Of a stretch of DNA of 64,000 nucleotides, positions 51,815 through 60,428 are shown in pieces (positions within the stretch are counted from its first letter, which is position 1; each line of letters begins with the position of its first letter). Below the pieces are notes generated by a model, which was not told where the DNA came from, did no database searches, and saw only the letters and a program-made list of their open reading frames with translations. Both the position numbers and the translations under genes were made by a program. The DNA comes from Sphingomonas edaphi. Lineage in GTDB: Bacteria; Pseudomonadota; Alphaproteobacteria; Sphingomonadales; Sphingomonadaceae. The stretch lies in the NCBI RefSeq assembly GCF_003583725.1, contig NZ_QXTF01000001.1:992001-1056000 (forward strand). Direction: 5' to 3'.

Positions 51815-52270
51815 ATGGCCGACGCCAACACCCTGACCCTTACCCTTTCCAGCGGCGGCGACGTCGTCATCAAGCTTCGCCCCGACTTGGCTCCCGGCCA
51901 TGTCGAACGGATCGCGGGCCTCGCCCGCGACGGCTTTTACGATGGCGTGGTTTTCCACCGCGTCATTCCGGGCTTCATGGCCCAGGGCGGCGATCCGACG
52001 GGAACCGGCATGGGCGGCTCCAAGCAACCTGACCTGAAGGCCGAATTCAATTCGGAACCGCATGTGCGCGGCACTTGCTCAATGGCCCGCGCGCAGAACC
52101 CGAACAGCGCCAACAGCCAGTTCTTCATCTGCTTCGACGATGCGCGCTTCCTCGACAGCCAGTACACGGTCTGGGGTCAGGTCGAGAGTGGCATGGAATA
52201 TGTCGACGCATTGCCGGTCGGCGAGCCACCGCGCGAACCCGGCAAAATCGTCAAGGCGACGGTCGCCTGA
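51815..52270 (+). CDS. Cyclophilin-type peptidyl-prolyl isomerase
   Basis: 151 residues, no signal peptide, so cytoplasmic. F-Y-D-G-V-V-F-H-R-V-I-P-G-F-M-A-Q-G-G-D carries the catalytic Arg, followed by F-x-E/N and N-S-A-N-S-Q-F-F-I-C. It matches bacterial PpiB. ATG 51815 has GAGGA upstream. Confidence 0.93.
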   Translation: MADANTLTLTLSSGGDVVIKLRPDLAPGHVERIAGLARDGFYDGVVFHRVIPGFMAQGGDPTGTGMGGSKQPDLKAEFNSEPHVRGTCSMARAQNPNSANSQFFICFDDARFLDSQYTVWGQVESGMEYVDALPVGEPPREPGKIVKATVA

Positions 52271-52271
52271 C

Positions 52272-53030
52272 GTGACCCGGCCGGTCACGCTGATAACCGG
52301 CGCATCGGCCGGACTAGGAGTCGACTTCGCCAGGCAGTTGGCCGCTCGTGGGCAGCGCCTGGTGCTGGTCGCACGCCGAAAGGACCGGCTGGATACGTTG
52401 GCGGACGAGCTGGGCAATGCCCGCTCGGTCACCGCCGACCTTAGCGAGGCCGGGGCGGCAGAGCAGCTGATGGCCGGGCTCGCTTCAAACGGCGAGCATG
52501 TAGAACTGTTGGTCAACAACGCTGGTTTCGGTCTGACGGGGCGCTTCGCTGACCTGGGCGGTGCCCGCCAACGGCAAATGATCGACCTGAATTGCGGAGC
52601 GCTGGTGGAGCTGGCGCACGCCGTCTTGCCAGGGATGATTGAGCGAAAGTCGGGCGCCATACTGAACGTCGCTTCGACCGCCGCTTTCCAGCCCGGGCCC
52701 GGCATGGCCGTTTATTTCGCTACCAAGGCGTTCGTCCTGTCGTTCAGCGAGGCGCTGCACGAGGAAGTGCGAAAGGATGGCGTTGTAGTGTCGGCACTCT
52801 GTCCGGGACCGACCGCCACCGAATTCGGGCAAGTGGCCGGATTCAATGGGCATCCGATCGTGGATCCGTTGACCGCCAAGTCGAACGACGTCGTTACGGC
52901 CGGCTTGGCCGGGCTAGATTCGCGCCAAGCGATCGTCATTCCGGGCTTCGCGAACAAGCTCGGGGCACAGGGCCACCGCTTCCTGCCGCGCAGCCTGCTC
53001 CGAAGGATCGCAGGAACAATCAAGCTCTAA
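52272..53030 (+). CDS. SDR-family oxidoreductase
   Basis: 252 residues from a GTG placed 1 bp after the cyclophilin stop. Classical short-chain dehydrogenase: T-G-A-S-A-G-L-G near residue 10 for NAD(P), N-N-A-G near 86, catalytic S and Y-F-A-T-K with K near 155, and P-G-P-T-A-T-E-F. R-R-K-D-R after the second strand suggests NADPH preference. It resembles the DltE/YdfG-like group of uncertain substrate. Confidence 0.85.
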   Translation: MTRPVTLITGASAGLGVDFARQLAARGQRLVLVARRKDRLDTLADELGNARSVTADLSEAGAAEQLMAGLASNGEHVELLVNNAGFGLTGRFADLGGARQRQMIDLNCGALVELAHAVLPGMIERKSGAILNVASTAAFQPGPGMAVYFATKAFVLSFSEALHEEVRKDGVVVSALCPGPTATEFGQVAGFNGHPIVDPLTAKSNDVVTAGLAGLDSRQAIVIPGFANKLGAQGHRFLPRSLLRRIAGTIKL

Positions 53031-53138
53031 AAAATCGGGACTGCGTCGAGCGGGCGACTTGCCCTCCCGCGACCGCTTTCTCCTACTGATCGAGCGCGGA
53101 CCATGTCCGTCCGCCTGTTCGCACCTGCAAAATCGCAC

Positions 53139-53167
53139 TTGCAAAATTTATTGTGCAGCGCGATAAC
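53139..53167 (+). promoter_or_regulatory. Candidate promoter of a short transcript or leader
   Basis: TTGCAA at 53139-53144 and GATAAC at 53162-53167 are exactly 17 bp apart. A start would fall near 53173. Confidence 0.35.
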
Positions 53168-53172
53168 GCTTA

Positions 53173-53236
53173 GGCCTTTCGAGGCATCCTCTCCTGAAGA
53201 CTTAAGGCCGGGCGGCAACGCCTGGCCCTTTTTTTT
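53173..53236 (+). ncRNA. Candidate ~60-nt small RNA or transcription-attenuating leader
   Basis: The predicted transcript has a 5' stem with a TTCG loop (53174-53185), an open stretch with CCTCTCCTG (53189-53197) able to pair with ribosome-binding sites, and a 3' terminator. GGCCTT at 53173-53178 is also complementary to AAGGCC at 53204-53209, which overlaps the terminator arm, so two folds are mutually exclusive. Expression is not shown. Confidence 0.3.
53206..53236 (+). terminator. Strong intrinsic terminator upstream of the AAA ATPase gene
   Basis: A 9-bp stem with one G-T pair (arms 53206-53214 and 53219-53227, loop GCAA) is followed by C and eight T residues. It lies 176 bp after the SDR stop and 101 bp before the ATPase start. 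Confidence 0.82.
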
Positions 53237-53336
53237 CTTCTCGATATCCCCAGATTGAACCGCAACGGCGCACCGCCGTTCCTATTGCGGTGCGTTGAGG
53301 GGGCCGTTGGGGCGAGTTCCAGCAAGAGGATTTCGA

Positions 53337-55652
53337 ATGGCGACTGTCGATACGATGACCCGGCGCGTGCAGGTGGCGAACCTGCCTCCGGCTGACAGCG
53401 GACGCGGAATCGCCCGGCTACCGACCAAGTTGATGCAGGAGCTTGGACTCAACGAAGGAGACGTGATCGAAATTATCGGCAAGCGATCGACGGCGGCCCG
53501 CGCGCTTCGTCCTTTTGGAGAAGACCAAGGGCTGGATATCATCCGACTTGATGGATTGCAGCGCGCCAATGCCGGCGTGGGTTCCGCCGACTTTGTCGAG
53601 GTCCAGAAGGCGATATCGAAGCCGGCTACCAAGGTCGTCTTTGCTCCCACTCAGAATAATGTCCGCCTTCAAGGGTCTGCCGATGCGCTCAAGCGCAGTT
53701 TCGAAGGCCGTCCATTCTGCGAGGGCGACACGGTAGCGACAACGGGCCACCAGCGCGTCAACGCCGACATGCCCGATCACATCCGACAACTACTCAACGC
53801 GCCGGCCTTTGCTCTGCAGGAAGTGCGGCTGAGCGTCGTCTCGACGGTCCCGCGCGGAATCGTCCATATCGATGAGAATACGCAGGTCGAGTTGCTTCCG
53901 GAATTTACCGAACGCCGCGAAGGCGAGCGGCGGGCGGACGTCACCTACGACGATCTTGGCGGCATGACCGACACGATCGACGCGCTGCGTGAAATGGTCG
54001 AACTGCCACTGCGCCATCCCGAACTGTTCCAGCGGCTGGGCGTCGATCCGCCCAAGGGCGTGCTGCTCCACGGCCCGCCGGGCACCGGCAAGACGCGGCT
54101 TGCGAAAGCCGTCGCGAACGAGAGCGACGCCCAATTCTTCCACATCGCCGGGCCGGAAATCATGGGTTCGGCCTACGGCGAATCCGAAAAGCGGCTCCGC
54201 GAGATCTTCGATGAGGCGGCGAAGGCCGCGCCGTCGATCATATTCATCGACGAGATCGACTCGATCGCGCCCAAGCGGGGCCAGGTGACGGGCGAAGCGG
54301 AAAAGCGACTGGTCGCCCAGCTGCTAACGTTGATGGACGGCCTCGAGCCGCGCCAGAACTTGGTCGTCATTGCCGCAACCAACCGCCCCGAGGCAATCGA
54401 CGAAGCGCTCCGCCGGCCCGGCCGGTTCGACCGCGAGATCGTCATCGGTGTCCCCGATGAGCGCGGGCGCCGCGAAATACTGGGCATTCACACGCGCGGC
54501 ATGCCGCTGGCGGATGGCGTCGACCTCGACGAACTCGCCCGACGCACTTACGGCTTTGTCGGTGCCGATCTTGCGGCACTCACTCGCGAAGCCGCGCTGG
54601 AAGCGGTTCGGCGAATCATGCCGAAGATCAACCTGGCCGAAGAAAGCATCCCGGCCGAAGTGCTGGATGCGTTGTCGGTCGATGGCAGCGACTTCGACAA
54701 TGCGCTGAAGCGGGTCCAGCCGTCCGCCATGCGCGAAGTCATGGTGCAAATGCCGAACATTGGTTGGGAGGATATCGGTGGCCTCGACGAAGCTCGCGAC
54801 AAGCTCCGCGAGGGTGTCGAGTTGCCCCTGAAGCATCCGGAGGCGTTCCGCCGCCTGGGAATCCGTCCGGCCAAAGGGTTTTTGCTTTATGGTCCGCCGG
54901 GCACCGGCAAGACGTTGCTGGCCAAGGCGACCGCACGCGAAAGTGAAGCGAACTTCATCGCCACGAAGTCCAGCGACCTTCTCTCGAAATGGTACGGTGA
55001 GAGCGAACAGCAGATCGCACGTCTTTTCGCACGAGCCAGACAGGTAGCGCCCACGGTTATCTTCATCGACGAACTTGACAGTCTCGTCCCCGCCCGCGGC
55101 GGCGGTATGGGCGAGCCGCAAGTCACCGAGCGCGTCGTCAACACGATCCTGGCCGAAATGGACGGACTGGAAGAGCTCAACAACGTCGTCCTCATCGGTG
55201 CGACGAACCGGCCGAACCTGATCGACCCGGCGCTGCTCCGCCCCGGTCGATTCGACGAGCTAATTTACGTCGGCACGCCGGACACCGCGGGTCGTCGCAG
55301 AATCCTCGCGATCCATACGTCCACTATGCCGCTGACAAAGGACGTTGACCTGGAAAGCCTCGCGCGGCGGACGGAGCGGTTTACCGGTGCGGACCTTGAG
55401 GACTTGGTGCGCCGTGCGGGCCTGACTGCGCTTCGACGCGGACTTGATAGCGGTGAGGTGACGATGGCCGACTTTGAAGCTGCGCTATCCGAAACCCGCG
55501 CCTCGGTGACTGAGGAGATGCTGGCCGACTACGCGAAAATTCAGGAGACGCTAAAGTCGGACGCGGTGAAGCCGGTCGGTGGCATCGGCTTCGTCCTGCC
55601 AGGCATGCTGACGCCCAAGGTTTCAGGTAAGTCGGAGCCGGGCAAGGGTTAA
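53337..55652 (+). CDS. CDC48/VAT-type AAA family ATPase with two AAA domains
   Basis: 771 residues. The N domain (about 1-190) has the double-psi barrel start [16 protein letters not shown] and a second subdomain. D1 has Walker A G-P-P-G-T-G-K-T at 246-253 and Walker B I-I-F-I-D-E-I-D at 301-308; D2 has G-P-P-G-T-G-K-T at 519-526 and V-I-F-I-D-E-L-D at 574-581. Full N-D1-D2 architecture matches archaeal VAT and eukaryotic p97, which unfold proteins in a hexameric ring. Such genes occur in some bacteria, including alphaproteobacteria. There is no obvious partner nearby. AAGAGGA precedes ATG 53337. Confidence 0.92.
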   Translation: MATVDTMTRRVQVANLPPADSGRGIARLPTKLMQELGLNEGDVIEIIGKRSTAARALRPFGEDQGLDIIRLDGLQRANAGVGSADFVEVQKAISKPATKVVFAPTQNNVRLQGSADALKRSFEGRPFCEGDTVATTGHQRVNADMPDHIRQLLNAPAFALQEVRLSVVSTVPRGIVHIDENTQVELLPEFTERREGERRADVTYDDLGGMTDTIDALREMVELPLRHPELFQRLGVDPPKGVLLHGPPGTGKTRLAKAVANESDAQFFHIAGPEIMGSAYGESEKRLREIFDEAAKAAPSIIFIDEIDSIAPKRGQVTGEAEKRLVAQLLTLMDGLEPRQNLVVIAATNRPEAIDEALRRPGRFDREIVIGVPDERGRREILGIHTRGMPLADGVDLDELARRTYGFVGADLAALTREAALEAVRRIMPKINLAEESIPAEVLDALSVDGSDFDNALKRVQPSAMREVMVQMPNIGWEDIGGLDEARDKLREGVELPLKHPEAFRRLGIRPAKGFLLYGPPGTGKTLLAKATARESEANFIATKSSDLLSKWYGESEQQIARLFARARQVAPTVIFIDELDSLVPARGGGMGEPQVTERVVNTILAEMDGLEELNNVVLIGATNRPNLIDPALLRPGRFDELIYVGTPDTAGRRRILAIHTSTMPLTKDVDLESLARRTERFTGADLEDLVRRAGLTALRRGLDSGEVTMADFEAALSETRASVTEEMLADYAKIQETLKSDAVKPVGGIGFVLPGMLTPKVSGKSEPGKG

Positions 55653-56965
55653 AGGTCGGCGGGCCGATCGAGCGCCCGCCTGCCCCACAGGACGAGTCCA
55701 ACGAGCAGGGTCGCGCCGATTGCAAAGGGCCAGTGCGGATCAATGCCGTACAACAGGATGCCGATGGCCGGCGCGAAGACGAAGCTCGACCCGTTGGCTG
55801 CCGTGACGACGCCCGCAACGCCACCCTGTTCTTGCAGCGGCACCGCAAGGCTCGCGCCCCCGGTAAACCCCGGCCGGGTGAAGCCAAATCCCAGGCTGGC
55901 GATCCCGAAGCCGAGCACTAGCCCGTAAAGGTCGTTGGCTATCATCGTAACGACAAGCCCGATCGCCGCGATCAGGGCGCCCCACAGGATTAGCGAGCGC
56001 GGCACCAGCCGAAGCTTTGGAATCAACCCCCATTGAGCAGCCAGCGTCGCCGCCGCACCGGCCATCATTACGATGGCGATCGACTGTTCCGAGCCATGCG
56101 GCTCTAGTGCCAGCCGATCGATCACGAAAAAGCCGAGACACGCCAACGTCGCGGCCTGGGCATGACCTGCGACTACTCCGGCGACGATCCACCGCCGTAT
56201 GCGCGCGTCTTTCCAGCTGAGCTTTGCTGTCTTCGGTGAGGTCGCCGCGATGACACTGGCTCCGGTGGGCGTACTCGCCAGCGAAGGATAGCTCATCGCC
56301 GCGCCGTGGCCCGCCCGCCGACCGTGCCTTGGTTTCGTATCGTCGGGCAGTCCGATCAGGATGGCCGCGAAAACGACAACGGCAATCGCAGCGAATGCGA
56401 ACAACGGGCCGGACAGACCCAGCAAAGGAAGGACGAACAGTGGCGCCAGAGCGGGGCCGACGATCGTTCCCAAGCTGAAACTGCTCGACAGGGCCGAGAG
56501 CGCCTCAACGCGCGCTGACCGGCGTGTCCGAGAGGCGAGGTAGGCCTGCGTCGCGCTGGGCGTCGCACATCCGAGCGAACCGTAGAGAGATCGTGCCACA
56601 GCGAACGCCGCAAAGGTCAGCCCGCCTGCCAGCGCTCCTTCAAGTCCCGCCAGCAGCACTAGGCCGCACAGCGCCATCGACGCAATGAATCCGCCGACGC
56701 CCACCAGCGTCAGTTTCTTGCGGCCGTGCCGGTCGCTCATCCGCGCCCAGAACGGCGCCAATGTCACCCACAACACTGCCGACCATGTATAGGAAACCGT
56801 CACCCAGAAATCGGAGATGCCAATTTCGCGGCCGATGGCGGGCATCACCGACTGGAGCGCGGTATTGCCCGCTGCCGCAACCAGCATGGCAGCATACAGC
56901 AGCAGGAAATGCGGCGTCGTAAGCGCGCTGCCTGCAACGCGCGGACGGGTCCTGTCGAGCGGCAT
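55649..56965 (-). CDS. MFS transporter
   Basis: 438 residues with 12 predicted helices. The motif R-M-S-D-R-H-G-R-K-K between helices 2 and 3 is the MFS signature. A longer soluble loop (about 215-250) separates the halves. It looks like an efflux-type (DHA) transporter; the substrate is unknown. Stop interlocks with that of the AAA ATPase gene (TTAA). Confidence 0.83.
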   Translation of the reverse strand: MPLDRTRPRVAGSALTTPHFLLLYAAMLVAAAGNTALQSVMPAIGREIGISDFWVTVSYTWSAVLWVTLAPFWARMSDRHGRKKLTLVGVGGFIASMALCGLVLLAGLEGALAGGLTFAAFAVARSLYGSLGCATPSATQAYLASRTRRSARVEALSALSSSFSLGTIVGPALAPLFVLPLLGLSGPLFAFAAIAVVVFAAILIGLPDDTKPRHGRRAGHGAAMSYPSLASTPTGASVIAATSPKTAKLSWKDARIRRWIVAGVVAGHAQAATLACLGFFVIDRLALEPHGSEQSIAIVMMAGAAATLAAQWGLIPKLRLVPRSLILWGALIAAIGLVVTMIANDLYGLVLGFGIASLGFGFTRPGFTGGASLAVPLQEQGGVAGVVTAANGSSFVFAPAIGILLYGIDPHWPFAIGATLLVGLVLWGRRALDRPADL

Positions 56966-57073
56966 GCCGATGCCATAACGTCGCCGGACCGTGCGGGATA
57001 GCCGCCCATTTGCCTTGCCAAGCGCTTGGCGATTTGCGAACGCCTGAGCCCTGAATTATTCGTGGAGCCCCTT

Positions 57074-57709
57074 TTGAACGCCACCCGTGCAAGCCAGTAT
57101 AAAGGCCAGCGTCGCCATGAATTGCGCGCCGGCCGAGGCCGCAAGAGCCCGCGCTGGCAATTCCTCAGGGGCTTCCTGAAGCATCCGGTGATGGTCGGCT
57201 CGGTCATCCCGTCCAGCCGCATCCTGATCGACAGGATGTTAAGGCCGGTCGACTGGTCAGCGACCAAGCTGTTTGTCGAGTACGGCCCCGGGGTCGGCAC
57301 CTTTACCCGGCCGATCCTGGAGAGGCTCGGCAAGGATGCGAAACTGATCGCGATCGACACCAACCAGGATTTCATCGATTACCTGAATGGGGACATCGAT
57401 GACGAACGCTTCATTGCCGTTCATGGCTCGGCCGCCGATGTTGAGAAGATCATCGCCGAGTTCGGCTTCGATCATGCTGACTACATCCTATCCGGCTTGC
57501 CTTTTTCGACGCTCCCGCCCGGCGTGGGCGATGCTATCGGCGCCGCGACCGGCCGCGCGATCCGGGACGGCGGAGCCTTCCTGGTCTACCAGTTCAGCCC
57601 CAAGGTCCGCGATTTCATCGCGCCGCATTTCGAGCGGATCGATCGTGGATTCGAATGGATCAACGTGCCGCCGGCAACCCTGTTCTGGGCCTGGCGCGAC
57701 CGCGGCTAA
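57074..57709 (+). CDS. SAM-dependent methyltransferase, phospholipid N-methyltransferase (PmtA)-like
   Basis: 211 residues. F-V-E-Y-G-P-G-V-G-T-F-T-R-P-I-L is motif I for SAM, preceded by V-M-V-G-S-V-I-P-S-S-R, which is characteristic of PmtA-like enzymes; D-Y-I-L-S-G-L-P-F-S is motif IV. PmtA makes phosphatidylcholine from phosphatidylethanolamine. The TTG at 57074 has TGGAG upstream; GTG 57062 or a longer start is possible. It converges with a phospholipase D-like gene. Confidence 0.78.
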   Translation: MNATRASQYKGQRRHELRAGRGRKSPRWQFLRGFLKHPVMVGSVIPSSRILIDRMLRPVDWSATKLFVEYGPGVGTFTRPILERLGKDAKLIAIDTNQDFIDYLNGDIDDERFIAVHGSAADVEKIIAEFGFDHADYILSGLPFSTLPPGVGDAIGAATGRAIRDGGAFLVYQFSPKVRDFIAPHFERIDRGFEWINVPPATLFWAWRDRG

Positions 57710-58863
57710 AACCTGGGTCGGAAATTTAATCGCCGCGTGACCGTATAATCTGCGGTCGTCACCAGGAAGAAGCTGATCGCCTGGACAATCCGAGTCCACA
57801 GGCCGGACCGTTTGCGGTGAAGATACGGTGTAATCTGCTGGCTCGCTTCGATCTCGCCTTCGAAATAATGGCGCATCATCATCGCAAAGTCGGGATTGTC
57901 TACGCGAAGCATCATCTCAAGGTTGAGATAGAGGCTCCGGATGTCGAAATTGGACGAGCCGATGTGGACGATGTCGTCAAGTACGACCAGCTTGCTGTGG
58001 AGCTTGGTCGGTAAGTACTCGAAGATCTCGATCCCCCGGCGCAGCAAGTTGGTGTAGGTGTATCGCGCGGCCGCGATCGTGGCGTGATTGTCCGACTTCG
58101 ATGCAGTGATGATGCGAGCGCGGCCCTTCTGGCCGATGCGCCCGATGCGCCGCAACATCGCCCAGGTCGGCGCAAAATAAGCCGCGATCATTTGGACGTC
58201 GCGGCTCGTCAGCAGGTCGCGCGAAGTCGCCGTGGCCCAAGGCGAGAGGCCGCGTGTCGGCCCGCCGAATGTCCATTGCAACGGGCCATTGTTTTCGCTG
58301 TACCTGTGGATGATGCGGTTAAGCGCGCGGATCTTCGCGCCTTTGGTTAACGCCCATTGGAGCAACGCATCATAATAGGGCGCGAGGCGCGCCGCGGCGT
58401 CACCTTCCAGCAATAGGCCAAGATCGCGCCACGCCCCGTCCTCGATCGAGCCGAAATAGCTATCTTCGATGTTGAAGCCGCCAATTAATACTTGCCGCTC
58501 GTCCGCCAGCGCCAGCTTTTGATGATTGCGTATTAGATAGCGGCGGCCGAAAGTTGGATGAAATTTGCAGAAGACGAGTCCCTTCGCGACCAGCGGCGAG
58601 AAATAATTCTCCGGCGCCTTCAGCCCGAAGCCGTCGACCAGAAGCGACAGTTGCACGCCACGGTCCAGTGCCCGCTCGATCGCTTCATAAACAAGTGTGC
58701 CGGACTGGTCGTCAGTATAGATGTAATAAAGGAGACGGACCGACCGCTTGGCATTGTCAATCAACGCCAGAAGGCAAGCCAGCCGCTCGGGCCCTTCCGG
58801 CAGTAGTGTCAGGCGGTTGCCATCTACCTCCACGCTCCGGTCGTCTTGGGGAACATCGGCCAT
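57706..58863 (-). CDS. Phospholipase D-like / cardiolipin synthase-type protein
   Basis: 385 residues with two HKD motifs: H114-Q-K-L-A-L-A-D and H289-S-K-L-V-V-L-D, each followed by G-G/S-x-N. This arrangement fits cardiolipin synthases of the ClsB/ClsC type and other PLD enzymes. It has no N-terminal membrane helices but a hydrophobic C-terminal stretch (I-V-Q-A-I-S-F-F-L-V). ATG 58861-58863 (M-A-D-V-P-Q) was taken. It probably acts at the inner membrane. Confidence 0.84.
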   Translation of the reverse strand: MADVPQDDRSVEVDGNRLTLLPEGPERLACLLALIDNAKRSVRLLYYIYTDDQSGTLVYEAIERALDRGVQLSLLVDGFGLKAPENYFSPLVAKGLVFCKFHPTFGRRYLIRNHQKLALADERQVLIGGFNIEDSYFGSIEDGAWRDLGLLLEGDAAARLAPYYDALLQWALTKGAKIRALNRIIHRYSENNGPLQWTFGGPTRGLSPWATATSRDLLTSRDVQMIAAYFAPTWAMLRRIGRIGQKGRARIITASKSDNHATIAAARYTYTNLLRRGIEIFEYLPTKLHSKLVVLDDIVHIGSSNFDIRSLYLNLEMMLRVDNPDFAMMMRHYFEGEIEASQQITPYLHRKRSGLWTRIVQAISFFLVTTADYTVTRRLNFRPRF

Positions 58864-58923
58864 CCGTTCGCTGTGTGGAGGGGCGTGATGCTGCTGGCAA
58901 GCACTTGCCGCCATGCGATTTCA

Positions 58924-58952
58924 TTGACTCTGGGCGCGCATCTCCCTATCTC
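58924..58952 (+). promoter_or_regulatory. Candidate rpoZ promoter
   Basis: TTGACT at 58924-58929 and TATCTC at 58947-58952 are 17 bp apart, with a predicted start about 36 nt before the rpoZ ATG. Confidence 0.45.
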
Positions 58953-58994
58953 CCGGCCTTTCCATCCTGCTTGGATTAAGAGGCGGAGCGACGA

Positions 58995-59336
58995 ATGGCG
59001 CGCGTGACGGTCGAAGATTGTGTCGACAAGATTCCTAACCGGTTTGACTTGGTGCTGATGGCGGCGCAGCGCGCTCGCCAGATTTCCGGCGGCGCGGACC
59101 TGACGATCGATCGCGATCGCGACAAGAACCCGGTGGTTGCCCTGCGTGAAATCGCGGAGCAGACGGTTCGCCCGAAGCACCTTGAGGAAGCGATCGTTTC
59201 CAACCTACAGCGCGTCCGCATCGACGAAGATGACGAGACGGACGAATTGGCGTCGCTGAGCGAATCGGCCGAGGCGCTCCGCCTAACGGCGGCCGCTCCG
59301 CCGCGTCCGACCCCCAGCGGCGGCGACTACGACTGA
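58995..59336 (+). CDS. rpoZ: RNA polymerase subunit omega
   Basis: 113 residues. M-A-R-V-T-V-E-D-C and [15 protein letters not shown], then [12 protein letters not shown] are the omega signature. It aids assembly of beta' and, in many bacteria, forms part of a ppGpp site. relA/spoT lies 1.1 kb downstream. The C-terminal tail is Pro/Ala-rich. Confidence 0.96.
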   Translation: MARVTVEDCVDKIPNRFDLVLMAAQRARQISGGADLTIDRDRDKNPVVALREIAEQTVRPKHLEEAIVSNLQRVRIDEDDETDELASLSESAEALRLTAAAPPRPTPSGGDYD

Positions 59337-59361
59337 TCGCTTAGTTGGTTCGAAAAACAGG

Positions 59362-59386
59362 AAGGGCGGCCTAACGGTCGCCCTTT
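59362..59386 (+). terminator. rpoZ intrinsic terminator
   Basis: A 10-bp stem with one G-T pair (arms 59362-59371 and 59376-59385, loop TAAC) ends in TTTCTCGTTT. It abuts the stop of the convergent regulator. Confidence 0.75.
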
Positions 59387-59392
59387 CTCGTT

Positions 59393-59872
59393 TCAGATCC
59401 CCGCGGGGCGATCGACCCACATAAGCTCACCCAGTTTCAGCTCCCGTCCATCAGCGGCTTGGACCGTAATGCGGCGAATGGGAACGCCATCGCGCTGGTC
59501 GGCCAGCACGATATGCTGCGTGCCGTGTCCCCAATCTTCGCCCCATTGGCGGAGCGCCAACACGACCGGAAGCAGCGCTTCCCCCTTGGGACTGAGCGAA
59601 TAGATGACCTTGCGGCGATCGGCCGGGTCCGGCCGTCGCTCCAGTATGCCTCCCTCGACCATGCGCGCAAGCCGGTTCGACAGGATGTTTCGGGCGATAC
59701 CCAGTCCTGCCTGAAACTGCTCGAAATGCTGGAGTCCGTTGAAGGCACCGCGCAGGATGAGGAACGCCCATCTTTCGCCGATCAATTCGATTGATGGCGG
59801 CAAAGGGCATTTCAGTGCCGCAGCGCGGAAAGCCTCGATGTCGGGTTCGTTTTCATTAGCCGTTCGCGTCAA
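59393..59872 (-). CDS. HxlR-type transcriptional regulator
   Basis: 159 residues. L-K-C-P-L-P-P-S-I-E-L-I-G-E-R-W-A-F-L-I-L-R opens the winged helix, followed by R-N-I-L-S-N-R-L-A-R-M-V-E-G-G-I-L and Y-S-L-S-P-K-G. The Cys before the first helix is the position used in thiol-sensing members. The TTG at 59870-59872 has GAGAGG upstream; GTG 59896 is an alternative. It is divergent from the CC_3452-type gene, 118 bp apart. Confidence 0.78.
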   Translation of the reverse strand: MTRTANENEPDIEAFRAAALKCPLPPSIELIGERWAFLILRGAFNGLQHFEQFQAGLGIARNILSNRLARMVEGGILERRPDPADRRKVIYSLSPKGEALLPVVLALRQWGEDWGHGTQHIVLADQRDGVPIRRITVQAADGRELKLGELMWVDRPAGI

Positions 59873-59990
59873 CGCAGTACCTCTCCCACGACGCACTATA
59901 GGCACAGGCTTTCGCGAAATAACAGTTGCAAGTTGAAACGTTGATGGACAAACTGGTTTCGACCTGAAACGCAAATTTGCGGAGTCACTC

Positions 59991-60314
59991 ATGATCCGTT
60001 TCGCCCTGATGTTCACCGCCGCTGCGGCACTTGCCAGTCCTGCGATCGCCGGCTCCTATTCGGCGACGCCGGTAACTGCCCCGGCCACCCCGCGCATCGT
60101 CGGGAAAGACATTGTCTGGTCGTGCGCCGGCGGTTCCTGCCAAGGCTCTACCGATTATGGCCGGTCGGTTGTGATCTGCCAGAACCTCGCCCGCAAGGCA
60201 GGGCGCCTTGAAAGCTTTACCGTCGATGGGCGGGCACTCGGTGCTACGGAGCTGGCCAAGTGCAACAGTTCAGCAAAGGGAGGCGACTCAGCGGCGCTCG
60301 CTAAGGCCAATTAA
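59991..60314 (+). CDS. CC_3452 family secreted protein
   Basis: 107 residues with a signal peptide ending at A-I-A. The mature part carries the family pattern: G-K-D-I-V-W-S-C-A-G-G-S-C-Q-G-S-T, V-V-I-C-Q-N-L-A-R-K-A-G-R-L-E-S-F and L-G-A-T-E-L-A-K-C-N, with four conserved cysteines. Such proteins occur in Caulobacter and sphingomonads. The function is unknown. It is transcribed alone. Confidence 0.82.
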   Translation: MIRFALMFTAAAALASPAIAGSYSATPVTAPATPRIVGKDIVWSCAGGSCQGSTDYGRSVVICQNLARKAGRLESFTVDGRALGATELAKCNSSAKGGDSAALAKAN

Positions 60315-60353
60315 TGCTCCCCGGACCGCGCAGCACGCGCGCGGTTCCTCGAC

Positions 60354-60387
60354 GGGCCGGTCCCTCCCCCGGGGGCCGGCCCTTTTT
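60354..60387 (+). terminator. Terminator after the CC_3452-type gene
   Basis: An 11-bp GC stem with one T-G pair (arms 60354-60364 and 60372-60382) runs into TTTTT. Confidence 0.75.
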
Positions 60388-60428
60388 CGCGCTTGCGAAA
60401 TAGGCCCCCGCTCCCCCACATTAGAGCG

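Larger units (their letters stand above)
53031..53336. other. 306-bp intergenic region with a small-transcript candidate and two hairpin systems
   Basis: No credible gene is seen here. The first ~105 bp after the SDR stop show nothing clear. Then come a promoter-like pair (53139-53167), a short candidate transcript ending in a strong terminator (53206-53236), and a second set of overlapping hairpins (53264-53294) before the AAA ATPase ribosome-binding site. Confidence 0.6.
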
